Positions 5,200-5,603 of a stretch of 5,603 nt of DNA are shown piece after piece. Position 1 is the first letter of the stretch, and every line of letters begins with the position of its first letter. The notes beneath the pieces are model-generated. The model was not told the origin of the DNA. It ran no database searches and saw only the letters and a list, made by a program, of their open reading frames with translations. A program made the position numbers and the translations under genes. The stretch comes from an uncultured Rubrobacteraceae bacterium (GTDB taxonomy: Bacteria > Actinomycetota > Rubrobacteria > Rubrobacterales > Rubrobacteraceae), in NCBI GenBank assembly GCA_902805985.1, contig CADCUW010000296.1, positions 1 through 5,603 on the forward strand, given 5' to 3'.

Positions 5200-5257
5200 G
5201 CTCCGGCTTACGCCTCCGCTTATCAGCACGCCGCCTCCGACGGCTTTCAGCCGGTCG
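5200..5257 (-). repeat. Left copy of an inverted imperfect repeat
   Basis: Read on the minus strand this segment contains, in order, GCTGAAAGC, GCGTGCTGA, GCGGAGGC and GGAGC. The same words occur in the same order on the + strand at 5349-5417. It begins four bases after the fusion-gene stop and includes a small hairpin, CGACGGCT-TTC-AGCCGGTCG with one bulged G (5238-5257). That hairpin could act as a weak U-less terminator for the gene. Confidence 0.5.
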
Positions 5258-5348
5258 TCCGTGGGCGTTACGCTTTACGATATTCGACCCTCCCGCGCAG
5301 GACGCGGCATGGTTGGATCCCAATGGCAAGAAGCTGAAAGGCGCGAAG

Positions 5349-5417
5349 CGACATGCTGAAAGCGAGGGCCGCAAGGCCCGACGCGTGCTGAATGCGGAGG
5401 CCATCATAGGCTGGAGC
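5349..5417 (+). repeat. Right copy of the inverted imperfect repeat with an extra GCAA-loop hairpin
   Basis: The segment carries GCTGAAAGC, GCGTGCTGA, GCGGAGGC and GGAGC in the same order as the minus strand of 5200-5257. It differs by an extra GGGCC-GCAA-GGCCC hairpin (5366-5379) between the first two words. Short GCTGAA units recur at 5333, 5355 and 5387. It may belong to a dispersed intergenic repeat family; with only two copies in view this cannot be confirmed. Open frames through it on both strands look like passengers. Confidence 0.48.
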
Positions 5418-5447
5418 GGGCTGACAAGCCGCCGAAGGAGGCGTGCT

Positions 5448-5472
5448 CGCTCGCTGGCGCAGCCAGCGAGCG
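5448..5472 (-). terminator. 11-bp hairpin abutting the CPBP gene stop codon
   Basis: CGCTCGCTGGC (5448-5458) pairs perfectly with GCCAGCGAGCG (5462-5472) around GCA. It touches the minus-strand stop codon at 5473-5475 and has no T tract. Its position directly after the gene fits a U-less terminator or an mRNA 3'-end stabiliser. Confidence 0.5.
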
Positions 5473-5603
5473 CTACACGGGAATTTCCAGGATACCGAGG
5501 CCGTTCAGGATTATCAGCGAGGTGGCGAAGGAGTTGAAGGTGGCGTGGGCCACGAACGGGGGCAGGAGGCTGCCGGTCCGCCGGAAGAGGACGCACAGGG
5601 CGA
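5473..5603 (-). CDS. CPBP family intramembrane metalloprotease, C-terminus (partial)
   Basis: Bases 5603 down to the TAG at 5475-5473 encode the last 42 residues of a protein whose start lies beyond the window. The visible order is VLFRRTGSLLPPFVAHATFN, then SFATSLIILNGLGILE and a short end. FVAHATFN matches the last conserved motif (HxxxN) of CPBP/Abi (Rce1-like) membrane proteases, after the typical R-T-G-S-L-x-P stretch, and a hydrophobic final helix follows. Known members are multi-pass inner-membrane proteases whose bacterial substrates are mostly unknown. The other catalytic motifs (EExxxR, FxxxH) would lie upstream and cannot be checked. The gene converges on the citrate synthase fusion, separated by the repeat region. 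Confidence 0.75.
   Translation of the reverse strand, partial: ALCVLFRRTGSLLPPFVAHATFNSFATSLIILNGLGILEIPV

Noticed and set aside
5313..5537. 74-residue + strand open frame with a basic N-terminal part
   Set aside because: No Shine-Dalgarno, made largely of repeat sequence, and it runs antisense into the CPBP gene.
5165..5596. 143-residue minus-strand open frame across the repeats
   Set aside because: It overlaps the CPBP coding end in another frame and the end of the fusion gene; composition follows the repeats rather than a protein.

Overview
The window looks like chromosomal DNA from a high-GC actinobacterium. Codon third positions are almost all G or C, starts are mixed ATG/GTG/TTG, and there is a citrate synthase beside a helix-turn-helix-citrate synthase fusion. 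A Rubrobacter-like lineage is my best guess, but this rests on pattern recognition only.

Layout. Positions 1-85 hold the probable hydrophobic C-terminus of a + strand membrane protein. It overlaps tail-to-tail with yqeK (59-652, minus), an HD-domain Ap4A hydrolase. yqeK is divergent from cinA (676-1950, plus), which carries both the nucleotide-pyrophosphatase-like domain and the NMN deamidase domain. Only 23 bases separate the two start codons; neither has a Shine-Dalgarno, and two overlapping -10 hexamers lie at leaderless spacing.

After cinA comes a gene-poor stretch (1951-2674). Its main content is a compact stand-alone + strand transcription unit: an A-rich upstream element, TTGCCG-17-TAGAAT, a perfect 14-nt complement to the 16S rRNA 3' end, a tiny reading frame with five consecutive serine codons, a multi-helix region closed by a 10-bp stem, and a strong intrinsic terminator at 2207-2241. 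I cannot assign it to a known RNA family, and no gene follows it on that strand. It is the best candidate for something undescribed. The rest of the stretch has an 18-bp perfect hairpin and a start-less, coding-like remnant behind the citrate synthase gene.

The second half (2675-5196) is a divergent pair of citrate synthase homologues. The minus-strand gene is a conventional type II-like citrate synthase. The plus-strand gene fuses an N-terminal DNA-binding helix-turn-helix to a citrate synthase domain that keeps its catalytic residues. Between them is an AT-rich island with a perfect palindrome and a third half-site. The simplest reading is that the fusion protein senses a citrate synthase ligand and controls itself and its neighbour.

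The right end (5197-5472) contains an inverted pair of imperfect repeats and hairpins. It is followed by the C-terminus of a minus-strand CPBP-type membrane protease that runs off the window.
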